A stretch of DNA of 12,885 nucleotides, from contig JAUVAR010000037.1 of NCBI GenBank assembly GCA_030591625.1, positions 1 to 12,885 on the forward strand. The letters run 5' to 3'. The DNA is from Candidatus Zixiibacteriota bacterium (GTDB lineage Bacteria > Zixibacteria > MSB-5A5 > GN15 > FEB-12). Shown piece by piece: positions 1 to 7,423 of the stretch. The position numbers and the translations under genes were made by a program. Every line of letters begins with the position of its first letter. Position 1 is the stretch's first letter. Under the pieces are notes generated by a model. The model was not told the DNA's origin, ran no database searches, and worked only from the letters and a program-made list of their open reading frames with translations.

Positions 1-510
1 AAGATGGAACTATTTGCGGTTGTGCTTGCGTTAGCTGGACTTTGGGTCTTGACCGGTGGGCTTACAGAAATTAATAGTGGTGATTTGATGACATTGGTGA
101 CGGCGTTGTTTGTGGCGTTGCATCTATTATATGCAGACAGATTTATGAAATCTGGTGCAGGTGTTATTCAAATAAGCTCACAGCAATTTCTTGTTACCTC
201 TTTGTTGTCGTTTATCGCAGCTGCGATTTTTGGGTTTCCGTTTGGGGTGGAGAGTTCTCGGGTCGGTTGGTCGATTCTATTTCTTGCCCTCTTTCCAACG
301 CTGACAGCTTTTGTCATTCAGATGGCTGCTCAGAAAATTAGTACACCTATGAGGATATCGATGTTCTTTGCACTCGAGCCGATTTTTGCCGCACTATTTG
401 CCTGGACTCTTGGTGGAGAGGAATATAGAGCTCAGTCGGCAGTTGGTGGATTATTCATTTTTGCTGCTTTAATAGTTTCAGGGATCAAATTAAAATCCGA
501 AAAGGGCTGA
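1..510 (+). CDS. EamA/DMT-family transporter, 3' part (5' end outside window)
   Basis: The frame is open from the first base, so the gene starts upstream; the ATG at position 4 is unlikely to be the true start. About 169 residues remain, roughly the second half of a typical DMT-superfamily transporter of about 300 residues with ten membrane helices. At least five hydrophobic segments are visible, near residues 5-20, 27-46, 60-80, 88-108 and 117-162. The last part (ISTPMRISMFFALEPIFAAL, then a GGE turn) matches the conserved 'lePvfaal...GE' end of the second EamA repeat. Such inner-membrane proteins export or import small metabolites, but the substrate cannot be read from the sequence. The protein ends with a short charged tail (KLKSEKG). 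No convincing terminator follows in the 144-nt gap to the next gene. Confidence 0.85.
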   Translation, partial: KMELFAVVLALAGLWVLTGGLTEINSGDLMTLVTALFVALHLLYADRFMKSGAGVIQISSQQFLVTSLLSFIAAAIFGFPFGVESSRVGWSILFLALFPTLTAFVIQMAAQKISTPMRISMFFALEPIFAALFAWTLGGEEYRAQSAVGGLFIFAALIVSGIKLKSEKG

Positions 511-564
511 TTTATTAAAAATCTAAGGGGCTTTATTCCAACGAGTTACGAGAAAAGCGTGAAA

Positions 565-627
565 AACTATATAATTAGTTAAACTTTTCTGATAATCGAC
601 GTATAATGACCTAAGAAGCAACTAATT
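565..627 (+). promoter_or_regulatory. Promoter of the BlaI/M56 operon with candidate operator half-sites
   Basis: A perfect -10 hexamer TATAAT lies at 602-607. A weak -35 (TTAAAC, 579-584) sits exactly 17 nt upstream. The octamer AATTAGTT (573-580) overlaps the -35, and its exact inverse AACTAATT lies at 620-627 just past the expected transcription start. The first octamer is also half of a 16-nt imperfect dyad at 565-580 (AACTA-N6-TAGTT). BlaI-family repressors bind dyads around their own promoter, so these are candidate operators. The motif is not the TACAnnTGTA type known from BlaI/CopY, so the operator role is inference. Confidence 0.5.
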
Positions 628-654
628 CATTAAGAGATAGCTGAGGTAAACATT

Positions 655-1041
655 ATGGCGAGAAAACGAACTCCAACTTTGACCGAGGCAGAACTCCGCT
701 TGATGAACATCATTTGGGAACGTGGTGAAGCAACTGTAAATGAGGTTGTTGAGGCACTACCGAACGGATTAGACCTTGCCTATAATACTGTTCTTACAAC
801 AATGCGGATTCTTGAGCATAAAGAATATTTGGAACGGTCTAAGGTCGGAAGGTCTCATACATATCGTCCGTTAGTAAACAAGAATCAGGCACAGCGTTCT
901 GCGATGAAGCATATAGTAAAATCATTCTTTGACGATTCACCGCGCCAACTTTTGCTTTCTATGTTACAGGACAAAGAGCTGACAGCTAACGAGATTAATC
1001 AGCTTAAAGATATGATCGATGCGGCGGGGGAGAACAAGTAA
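655..1041 (+). CDS. BlaI/MecI/CopY-family transcriptional repressor
   Basis: This 128-residue protein has the usual BlaI length. Residues about 8-82 form the winged helix: an N-terminal LTEAELRLMNIIWERGEATV segment, the recognition-helix region (LAYNTVLTTMRILEHKEYL) and the wing (KVGRSHTYRPLV). The C-terminal part, with SFFDDSPRQLLLSML and a final helix, matches the dimerisation domain. In characterised family members a membrane M56 protease triggers cleavage near the linker between these domains; SFF here lies in that region. A GAGG ribosome-binding site at 643-646, 8 nt before the ATG, supports the start. The stop is one base before the ATG of the M56 gene, indicating a coupled operon. It probably represses its own promoter. 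The signal sensed is unknown, and beta-lactam should not be assumed because the partner lacks a penicillin-binding domain. Confidence 0.93.
   Translation: MARKRTPTLTEAELRLMNIIWERGEATVNEVVEALPNGLDLAYNTVLTTMRILEHKEYLERSKVGRSHTYRPLVNKNQAQRSAMKHIVKSFFDDSPRQLLLSMLQDKELTANEINQLKDMIDAAGENK
1026..1032 (+). promoter_or_regulatory. Ribosome-binding site fixing the M56 start at 1043
   Basis: GGGGGAG lies 10 nt upstream of the ATG at 1043, inside the end of the repressor gene. The earlier in-frame ATG at 1019 has no comparable site and would add eight arginine-rich residues before a normal N-terminus. Confidence 0.55.
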
Positions 1042-1042
1042 G

Positions 1043-4000
1043 ATGGAAACGATTTTTGATTATTTAAGTAATGTCTCGCACGATGGGGTAAGGATTGCAC
1101 TGAACGGTTTAACAATTGGACTTCTCTTAACAATTGTAGTTTATGTTATCTATAGACTGGCTCGACCAACTAATGCTGCGACTGGTTATGTTGTCTGGTG
1201 GAGTGTACTTAGTCTTGTGATACTTTGCCCGCTTGCGGTCGGTTCACTCGACTCGGTGGAAGGGCTTTTGTTTGCTCCATCTCCAGAAGCTCAAATAGCA
1301 AATATTTCTCAGCAGGTGACAATTCCTGTTGCAGACAAAACTACGGCTACCGATAAGGCAGGGCTTTTTGATGAAATTGATGCAGCAGTTGCAGTGACAG
1401 CACTTGAAACCCATCCATCAAAATTTAGATTCTTTCCGCTTTCAAATTCTGCAACAATACAAATGGAGCCTCGGTCTGTCAAAACACAAACGAGCGATTG
1501 GAAAAATGTAGCAGGTGGTTTGTTTGTATTGACACTATTTGTCGGGTGGCTTGTGACTGCTTTGGTAATGCTGGTGAGAGTTGGTTTCTCAATTGTACGA
1601 GTTAATGAGATAAAGAATGATGCAACACCTGCGGACCCGGAAGAGATTAGTTCGTTCACAAAAATGCTTGTACGAGGGAATGGTTCACAGGCAATAACTG
1701 TTGGTTACTCCGACGATGTTGAAGTGCCAATGGCTGCCGGGTTCGGATATCCGATGATTTTAATGCCTGAAAAATTAAGATACAAATTATCTCGGGGTGA
1801 ATTTCGTGCAATCATACTTCATGAACTTGCTCACTTACAGCGTTACGACGATTGGAGTCGACTTTTACAGCGTGTTGTTGAAGCAGTTTTCTTTTTTCAT
1901 CCGGCGATTCATCTTATCAGCGGTCAGCTTGATCTTGAACGGGAAGTTGCATGTGATGATCGAGTTATTGCGATGACCGGACAGGTTAATGAGTACGCTC
2001 GTTGTTTGACCAAGTTGGCGCAGATGACTTCGGCGAGTGGTACATCACTTATACCGGGTGTATTGGAAAGTCGCAAACAGATATTCAAACGGTTTGCAAG
2101 ACTGTTAAACAGAAAAGGTAATGATATGACAAAGTTTTCACTTTCCAGGTTTGGAACTGTTGCTGTCTCAACAATTATAGCGACACTTATAATTGGTTAT
2201 ATCCTGCCATCGGTAAGTCTCCCGGTTGGAGCGGTGACGTTCTCTGATTTGTCTTTGTATGTGGGTGCAGTTGGGAATGAGATTGAAGATAGTGATAAAA
2301 ATTCAGACCATAGTAATTCTAATCGTACAGAATATATTTCCGAACATGAGCGTAATCGTGCGTTGCCGAAGACTCGTTTGAGATCAACAAACTTAGATGA
2401 CTATTTTGATGTAGCGAAGAATAATTATTCGGACGAATTGCGGGAATTCTCCAAGTCTAAGTCGCGATTGGCTGAATTAAGAGAGGAAGGCTTGATAACA
2501 AGCGGGACATATCTTAAAGAATTGGCGGAGCTTACCAAACGGGTGGCTATGCTAAGGCGTTCTGATCGTAGCAATCTTGGTTATAGCTACGTCGCAGTTG
2601 CTCCTTCTAATAGTGTGGTCGATCTCAGGGAGGATAGGCTTGACACTCAGAGAGAGTTGGCGACAGCACTTGCGCAATTGGTTGAACAGCGTAGAGAGAA
2701 GACCATTGGTGCACAGACTTATGCTAAAGAAGTGGCAAGATTGAACGAGCTCACGGAACAGTTGGATCGGACAGTTTGGACAACAGCGAGAAAAGACTAT
2801 AGCGATGGTTATACAAGAGGCAGAGCTGATGCATCGACAAGAATTAGTCAGTATGCTCTTCCAAGATTAGCTCCTCCTGCATACAGTGCTTATGAATCGG
2901 ATCGTGCTTTAGCGAGTAGAAAAGCCAAGTCTGCTCAACAAGCAGAAGAACTTTACAATCAAGCACTGTCTTCTTCTTCAAGTAGTTGGACAACCGCTCC
3001 ACGTGCGAGTTCGGGTAATGGATCATTTCGAGGATACACATTTTCGGGGACAATTCTTGATGACGATGATCTGATTGATTTAACTGATACTGATTTTGGT
3101 CTGGATTGGAATTCTGATAAGAATCTCGGACGATTCAGAGGGACAACGATTTGGGAAAACGAAAATGGATACAATGTAAATTGGTCGAATGACCGCCATC
3201 GCATTCAAGTATCATCTGATGGTGATATAATTATTGGTGATGATGATCGTAGTATTGTGTCGATCACCAAGGGTGGTTTCCTGGGTATTTTAGAAACAAC
3301 AAGACGGGTAAGACGTGAGATAGAAATTGAATCTAATCGTAAAGGTGAGCTTACTTACGACTATTATGAAGATGGTGATGCTGAAGAGTTTGACGATGAT
3401 GCACGTGAGTGGCTTGGTGATGTTATTGAAGAGGCGATCAACAAGACTGGTTTGGGTGCAGGTCAGCGAGTTGAGAGAATCTATGCCAAGTCTGGTCTTG
3501 ATGGTGTGCTTGATCTGATTGAAGATATTGAATCTGATTTTGTGAGAGGAATTTATTTTAATCATCTTATAGAAGATGAAGATCTTTCTTCAAAAGAATG
3601 GGCAAAGATGCTTGAGGCTGCCACTCATATTATCGAATCTGACTATGAGATGGCCGAATTATTGATCACGGGTGCAGAGAACGTAGAGATGAATGATGAT
3701 CTCATTGACGCTTATGTAGATGCTGCCGGCTCGATGGATTCTGATTATGAAACGCGTCGGGTACTTTCAACAATTGATTTTGGCAGGAAATCATCTCCCA
3801 AGTTAGTGATAGCTGTTCTTAGGATAGCTGGTGAGATAGAGTCTGACTATGAGAAGGCTGAGCTTCTTATGGATATGGTACCACTATTGAACGGTGACAA
3901 CGATTTGAGAAGAGCGTATGTTGATGCGATAATATCTATGGAGTCCGACTATGAGATAAGGCGTGTTCTCTCAGAGATTTCATTCGACAATGATTTGGAT

Positions 4001-4627
4001 GCCACTTTATTGAAAACTATTCTCTCGATTGCTGTTCGTATCGGATCTGATTATGAAAAAGCTGAACTTCTAATTCAATTAGCGGATTATACGCAAAAAG
4101 ATCCTGAGCTTAAAGAGATGGTTTTAAATTCAATCGGTGATATTGATTCAGATTATGAGCTGTCACGTATTTTGAAAGCTCAGCGGATCAATTGTTCGAG
4201 TTCACCTGAGGCGTTTGAGCAGATCATCAAGTTGGCTGATGGAATGGATTCAGATTATGAACGCACAGAGTTGCTTCTTGACTGGACAGATTGTGTGGGT
4301 GAGAATCCGGAACTATTAACGATGTTACTCTATCAGGTTGATCGAATAGATTCAGATTATGAAAAGAAGCGACTGCTGATGGGTATCGTACGAGGTTCAT
4401 CGTTTGAGAATAATCAAATGATTGAGGTTCTTGAAACTGTTGAAGGGATAGATTCAGATTATGAAAAGACTGAGCTTGTCAAACTATTGATAAAGTATTC
4501 TGATGATGACGCCGAAGTGCAAGATGCATTTGAAGAAGTGATAGAATCTATTGATTCAGACTATGATCGTGACAGGCTCTACGGCAAGTTGTATCGTAAA
4601 TTCCGCAATAGCGACAGCAATCGTTGA
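1043..4627 (+). CDS. BlaR1-like M56 membrane metalloprotease with C-terminal SDYE repeat domain
   Basis: About 1194 residues, roughly twice the length of BlaR1. Membrane helices lie near residues 18-37, 49-67, 156-180 and 370-395. Between the third and fourth is the M56 zinc protease: HELAH at 260-264 (H260, E261, H264) and a downstream EREVACDD whose E301 is the likely third ligand. By the known topology of BlaR1 the protease faces the cytosol, where the repressor encoded just upstream would be its target, and everything after residue 395 is periplasmic. That tail holds a charged helical region with two related segments (about 473-500 and 543-572), a Ser- and Asp-rich stretch, a predicted beta region (about 680-760), and eleven helical repeats from residue 831 to the end. 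No penicillin-binding motifs (SxxK, KTG) are evident there. The repeats probably serve as sensor or docking scaffold; this is inference. Confidence 0.88.
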   Translation: METIFDYLSNVSHDGVRIALNGLTIGLLLTIVVYVIYRLARPTNAATGYVVWWSVLSLVILCPLAVGSLDSVEGLLFAPSPEAQIANISQQVTIPVADKTTATDKAGLFDEIDAAVAVTALETHPSKFRFFPLSNSATIQMEPRSVKTQTSDWKNVAGGLFVLTLFVGWLVTALVMLVRVGFSIVRVNEIKNDATPADPEEISSFTKMLVRGNGSQAITVGYSDDVEVPMAAGFGYPMILMPEKLRYKLSRGEFRAIILHELAHLQRYDDWSRLLQRVVEAVFFFHPAIHLISGQLDLEREVACDDRVIAMTGQVNEYARCLTKLAQMTSASGTSLIPGVLESRKQIFKRFARLLNRKGNDMTKFSLSRFGTVAVSTIIATLIIGYILPSVSLPVGAVTFSDLSLYVGAVGNEIEDSDKNSDHSNSNRTEYISEHERNRALPKTRLRSTNLDDYFDVAKNNYSDELREFSKSKSRLAELREEGLITSGTYLKELAELTKRVAMLRRSDRSNLGYSYVAVAPSNSVVDLREDRLDTQRELATALAQLVEQRREKTIGAQTYAKEVARLNELTEQLDRTVWTTARKDYSDGYTRGRADASTRISQYALPRLAPPAYSAYESDRALASRKAKSAQQAEELYNQALSSSSSSWTTAPRASSGNGSFRGYTFSGTILDDDDLIDLTDTDFGLDWNSDKNLGRFRGTTIWENENGYNVNWSNDRHRIQVSSDGDIIIGDDDRSIVSITKGGFLGILETTRRVRREIEIESNRKGELTYDYYEDGDAEEFDDDAREWLGDVIEEAINKTGLGAGQRVERIYAKSGLDGVLDLIEDIESDFVRGIYFNHLIEDEDLSSKEWAKMLEAATHIIESDYEMAELLITGAENVEMNDDLIDAYVDAAGSMDSDYETRRVLSTIDFGRKSSPKLVIAVLRIAGEIESDYEKAELLMDMVPLLNGDNDLRRAYVDAIISMESDYEIRRVLSEISFDNDLDATLLKTILSIAVRIGSDYEKAELLIQLADYTQKDPELKEMVLNSIGDIDSDYELSRILKAQRINCSSSPEAFEQIIKLADGMDSDYERTELLLDWTDCVGENPELLTMLLYQVDRIDSDYEKKRLLMGIVRGSSFENNQMIEVLETVEGIDSDYEKTELVKLLIKYSDDDAEVQDAFEEVIESIDSDYDRDRLYGKLYRKFRNSDSNR
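3533..4624 (+). repeat. Eleven tandem 34-residue SDYE repeats (coding)
   Basis: The motif S-D-[YF]-[EVD] begins at 3533, 3638, 3740, 3842, 3944, 4046, 4148, 4250, 4352, 4454 and 4556. The first step is 105 nt and the nine following steps are all exactly 102 nt (34 residues). Each full unit is helix (SDYExxxLL), an acidic or Asn-rich loop, then a second helix ending in an I/M-[DE] step into the next SDYE. Even-numbered units continue mostly as [KR][AT]EL[LV]; odd-numbered ones as xR[VIL]L, giving a 68-residue super-period. The last unit is truncated and ends in a basic tail. The length and two-helix layout suggest an alpha-solenoid of the TPR/HEAT class. Confidence 0.9.
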
Positions 4628-4656
4628 TAGCTATTTCATATAATAGAACAAACAAC

Positions 4657-4689
4657 AAAGCCCGGTCGATAATTCGATCGGGCTTTTTC
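4657..4689 (+). terminator. Intrinsic terminator after the M56 gene
   Basis: Arms AAAGCCCGGTCGA and TCGATCGGGCTTT pair over 13 bp with one G-U, around a TAAT loop, followed by a T run. It lies between convergent genes and has an A-rich left flank, so it may also act, more weakly, for the minus-strand unit. Confidence 0.88.
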
Positions 4690-4706
4690 TTGATTGCCAA
4701 AGATTG

Positions 4707-6083
4707 TTATTTTAAGAAATTCATCTTTTTGGATACAGTGACATCTCCGGCTGTCAGACGGTAGAAGTATATCCCAGAAGATACTTGCTCTCCTTCGTTG
4801 TTGCGACTGTCCCAGACGACAGAATGTGTTCCGCTTGATTCAAAGCAATCAACTAAGGATCGGACTTTTTGTCCATTGATGTTGAACAGTTCAATAGTTA
4901 CCTGGCTTGGTTCGGCTATTGAGTATGAGATCGTTGTAGTGGGATTAAATGGGTTCGGATAATTCTGTGATAGCTCAAAGCCTTCGGGTAGATCTGAGCC
5001 ATCAACCTGCTTAGCTGCTGTGTCAGCGGGGTCGTCAGTATTCTCACCAATGCGCACAAGTTTTATTGCTACATCACCATTCTCATTTGTTGATGTTTGT
5101 ACTTTGAATCCGAGTGCTTCAAGCCGTTTGAGGTCAGTTGGGTCAAAATCACCTTCATTCAAATTAATGAGTTCACAGATATTGATAGTGTCGCCCTGGC
5201 AGCTCTCAGATACAAACACGAAATCATTGTCGGTCCCTGGTCCGATCTTATCTAAAGTAACACATTCACCCATTTTTGTTTGGACGTTAAATTGAATAGG
5301 TCCACTGCAACTGTCTTCTTCAGTAAAATAGAGGTTTATATAGGTGTGATAATCTTCGCCGAATTTTTCAACGATATGTTCGCGGGCACTACCTTCTAAA
5401 ACTTCATTGAGCTTAACAATGAATGTATTATGTGCTCTGTCGATCAATGTTCCTGCACCAAGTTCAATAACTGGGACAGCTTTGATTTCGATCAACTTAT
5501 TGCCGTCGATTTCTTGGAGTGCGATAGTAATCAGTTCTGCATCGTTAGGGTTTTTTAATTCACGAATAATAATTTCGCATGTTTTTTCGCATCCGGTGAC
5601 GTCAACGATAGCATCTTCAACACCTAATTTCATCAGGAATGCATTCATTTTTTGTTCATCGAGGGCGAGTTCTTTATCGACTCCGGCAACTGCTACTTCG
5701 TAACCGATGGTGCGATCATATTTGAATGGTACGAGTGTCGAGATGCCGACGGCAATTACGATCAAGGCGATTGACACCGAAAGACGAGGGCTCTTTTCTA
5801 ATTGTTTTCTTAGTTTGGACATAACCTTAATTAGTCTCCAACCTGGTTGTTGAACTTGACGGGCTCGGGCATTGACTCGAGTTTTTAGGTGCTCGAATGT
5901 TATTCCATCGTCGTCGGACAGTTTTGCATCCCGAAAGGCTGTCTGAAGATCCTGCGCAGTCTTATAATGAAGAGCACATTCACGGCATTCTTCAATGTGG
6001 CTTTGCAGTTCGTTATCAGTGCTCAGATCTGAGGTTGACCGGTTAGGTCGGTTCAGTCTGCGCCTGGCTTCGGCACAACGCAT
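4707..6083 (-). CDS. Membrane anti-sigma factor (zf-HC2) with T9SS/FlgD-like C-terminal sorting domain
   Basis: 458 residues. The N-terminus has the zinc-finger anti-sigma pattern C3...H29xxxC33xxC36, then a cytosolic linker and a single membrane helix at about 101-119. The roughly 245-residue periplasmic segment is of unknown fold and carries six cysteines spaced as pairs (165/169, 259/274, 295/303). From about residue 366 a typical sorting domain follows: LSQNYPNPFNPTTTISYSI, the 'IELFNINGQKVRSL' strand, an SGIYFYRL strand and the SKKMNFLK end. The ATG at 6083 has a GAGG ribosome-binding site 7 nt upstream and overlaps the sigma gene by 31 nt, so translation is coupled. It should hold the upstream sigma factor inactive until an envelope signal arrives. 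A Por-type sorting domain on a membrane-anchored anti-sigma is unexpected; it may be used simply as an Ig-like interaction domain. Confidence 0.87.
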   Translation of the reverse strand: MRCAEARRRLNRPNRSTSDLSTDNELQSHIEECRECALHYKTAQDLQTAFRDAKLSDDDGITFEHLKTRVNARARQVQQPGWRLIKVMSKLRKQLEKSPRLSVSIALIVIAVGISTLVPFKYDRTIGYEVAVAGVDKELALDEQKMNAFLMKLGVEDAIVDVTGCEKTCEIIIRELKNPNDAELITIALQEIDGNKLIEIKAVPVIELGAGTLIDRAHNTFIVKLNEVLEGSAREHIVEKFGEDYHTYINLYFTEEDSCSGPIQFNVQTKMGECVTLDKIGPGTDNDFVFVSESCQGDTINICELINLNEGDFDPTDLKRLEALGFKVQTSTNENGDVAIKLVRIGENTDDPADTAAKQVDGSDLPEGFELSQNYPNPFNPTTTISYSIAEPSQVTIELFNINGQKVRSLVDCFESSGTHSVVWDSRNNEGEQVSSGIYFYRLTAGDVTVSKKMNFLK

Positions 6084-6631
6084 ATACTATCCTCGTTCAT
6101 GCTTGGTTTACGGTTTCTAACAGAGTCTTTGGCGGAGAGCGAACGGACAAGATGGTTTCTCATTTTAGCTCTTGCTCTTGAGAGTCTCACCTTTATAGCT
6201 CCTTCACTACTTTCCCAGGTTTTGGCTAATTCGCGGATTGACCATCCTTCTATTTCAAAAAGAAGAATAAGAGCGCGATCAGCCACTGAGAGAGTTTTTA
6301 ATGCAGAATCGAGTTGTCGCCTCGCAGTATAGCAGCCACTTGGGTTATCGCTTGGCAGACTTTGGTTATCTGAGGAGATGAGCGATACAATTCGGCCATA
6401 CCATGGTTTGCGAACACGGTTTTTAAATATGTTCACAATAATACGGTAGAGCCAGGATTTGAAAGCTAGTTCATCCTTTAGATTCCCAAACGATTCTAAG
6501 GCTCGAATCAGGGCATCTTGGTAGAGATCGTCGCCGTCGTCACGGTTTCCGGTCAGTTTTCGACAAAAAGCTCTGATCCGGGAGTGTTCCGGTTCGACCA
6601 GTCTCCAGAATAGTTCTCTGTTTCTGATCAT
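6053..6631 (-). CDS. ECF-type RNA polymerase sigma factor (partner of the overlapping anti-sigma)
   Basis: 192 residues, the usual ECF length. Region 2 spans about residues 14-80, with the core-binding DDLYQDALIRAL at 34-45 and the FKSWLYRIIVNIFKNRVRK segment that recognises the -10. Region 4 covers about 112-163, with ADRALILLFEIEGWSIRELA and the helix-turn-helix helix SEGAIKVRLSRARAKM. There is no region 1.1 or 3, as expected. The gene overlaps the downstream zinc-finger anti-sigma by 31 nt, the standard arrangement. The ATG at 6631 has no convincing ribosome-binding site, so the start is less sure than the identity. The protein ends in a short basic, then neutral tail (SMNEDSICVVPKPGAD), part of which encodes the overlap. 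Confidence 0.93.
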   Translation of the reverse strand: MIRNRELFWRLVEPEHSRIRAFCRKLTGNRDDGDDLYQDALIRALESFGNLKDELAFKSWLYRIIVNIFKNRVRKPWYGRIVSLISSDNQSLPSDNPSGCYTARRQLDSALKTLSVADRALILLFEIEGWSIRELAKTWESSEGAIKVRLSRARAKMRNHLVRSLSAKDSVRNRKPSMNEDSICVVPKPGAD

Positions 6632-6640
6632 CGTACTTAA

Positions 6641-6678
6641 GACACAGTCTGAGTAAAAAGGTTACATCGGATATTATA
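6641..6678 (-). promoter_or_regulatory. Candidate promoter(s) of the ECF sigma / anti-sigma operon
   Basis: Two readings are possible. On the minus strand TGTAAC (6666-6661) is followed after 16 nt by TGTC (6644-6641), one mismatch each from the ECF-type TGAAAC / CGTC elements; this would start transcription only a few bases before the ATG. A perfect TATAAT lies at 6678-6673 but with a poor -35, and would give a leader of about 35 nt. Neither is proven. Confidence 0.35.
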
Positions 6679-6735
6679 CTGAATTAGATATGTCCTGGAT
6701 CAGAGCTTTTATGAGAAGGCGGGTTATTTTTGGGC

Positions 6736-6765
6736 TTGACCGGCCTGTGTGTGGGAGTCTATACT
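6736..6765 (+). promoter_or_regulatory. Sigma-70-like promoter of the DUF1579 gene
   Basis: TTGACC at 6736-6741 and TATACT at 6760-6765, each five of six to consensus, are separated by 18 nt. The expected start near 6772 leaves a leader of roughly 57 nt before the ATG at 6829. Confidence 0.6.
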
Positions 6766-6828
6766 ATAGGTCATAAATATTATTTAATCATCGGGCAATA
6801 AGAGAATCTCAAATATTGGAAGCGAACT

Positions 6829-7401
6829 ATGAAATTACGTAATCTGATTTGGTGTTTTTCGGTTTTACTACTATTGGGTGCCACAGTTCAGGCTCAAGAT
6901 AGTACCGAACAGAAAGGCGCTCAAGAGATGCCTGCAATGGGTCCACCTGAGCAGATGAATGAAATAACATATTTAGTTGGAGAATGGGATGCAGTCGGAA
7001 AGCTAAAGATGGATATTACATCTGATGAATGGACCGATTATGCTGGAACATGCAGCTATGAGCTGATTTGTGGGGGAGCAATTATACAAGGTGTCTATAA
7101 AATGCCATTTATGGGAATGGAATTTGTGGGTAGTTTGATGCAGTCATATGATCGTGAAACTGAACAGTGGCAGATGACATGGGCTGATAATATCGGTGGC
7201 AGGCAGTCTTATTATTCCGGATTTCGCAAAGATGGCAAGACTGTGTTGGTTGGCGAAGAGAAATACCAGGGGATGACAACACTTGCCCGTATGACTACAT
7301 TTAATGAAACCGAGACTAGTTACAATTGGACTATGGAACAGTCTGCCGATGGTGGTAAGAGCTGGATCATGACAATGGATGCGATTTATACCAAGAAATA
7401 A
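6829..7401 (+). CDS. Exported DUF1579-family protein
   Basis: 190 residues with a clear Sec signal peptide: KLR, a hydrophobic core rich in Leu and Val, and a likely cut after VQA at residue 22. The mature part starts with a Gln-, Glu- and Met-rich linker. From about residue 44 it matches the DUF1579 layout: an opening LVGEWDAVGK, a central CSYELICGGAIIQGVY, a Met/Gly-rich MPFMGMEFVG, QSYDRETEQWQMTWADNIGG and the later FRKDGKTVLVGEE. Members are lipocalin-like beta-barrels of unknown function, usually exported. GGAAG about 7 nt before the ATG supports the start. The gene has its own promoter and terminator, so it is probably monocistronic. It lies divergent to the ECF sigma gene; regulation by that sigma factor is possible but not shown. 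Confidence 0.8.
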   Translation: MKLRNLIWCFSVLLLLGATVQAQDSTEQKGAQEMPAMGPPEQMNEITYLVGEWDAVGKLKMDITSDEWTDYAGTCSYELICGGAIIQGVYKMPFMGMEFVGSLMQSYDRETEQWQMTWADNIGGRQSYYSGFRKDGKTVLVGEEKYQGMTTLARMTTFNETETSYNWTMEQSADGGKSWIMTMDAIYTKK

Positions 7402-7423
7402 ACTTGAAATATAGAATTAATTT

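Noticed and set aside
488..535. Possible terminator after the EamA gene (AGGGCT and GGGGCTTT)
   Set aside because: The two GGGCT blocks are direct, not inverted, so they cannot form a stem.
1019..1042. Upstream in-frame ATG for the M56 gene
   Set aside because: It overlaps the repressor end, lacks a good ribosome-binding site and adds an arginine-rich stub; the ATG at 1043 has GGGGGAG upstream and follows the repressor stop by one base.
3290..3565. Minus-strand open frame opposite the M56 gene
   Set aside because: It shadows the M56 frame; no start signal and no recognisable domain.
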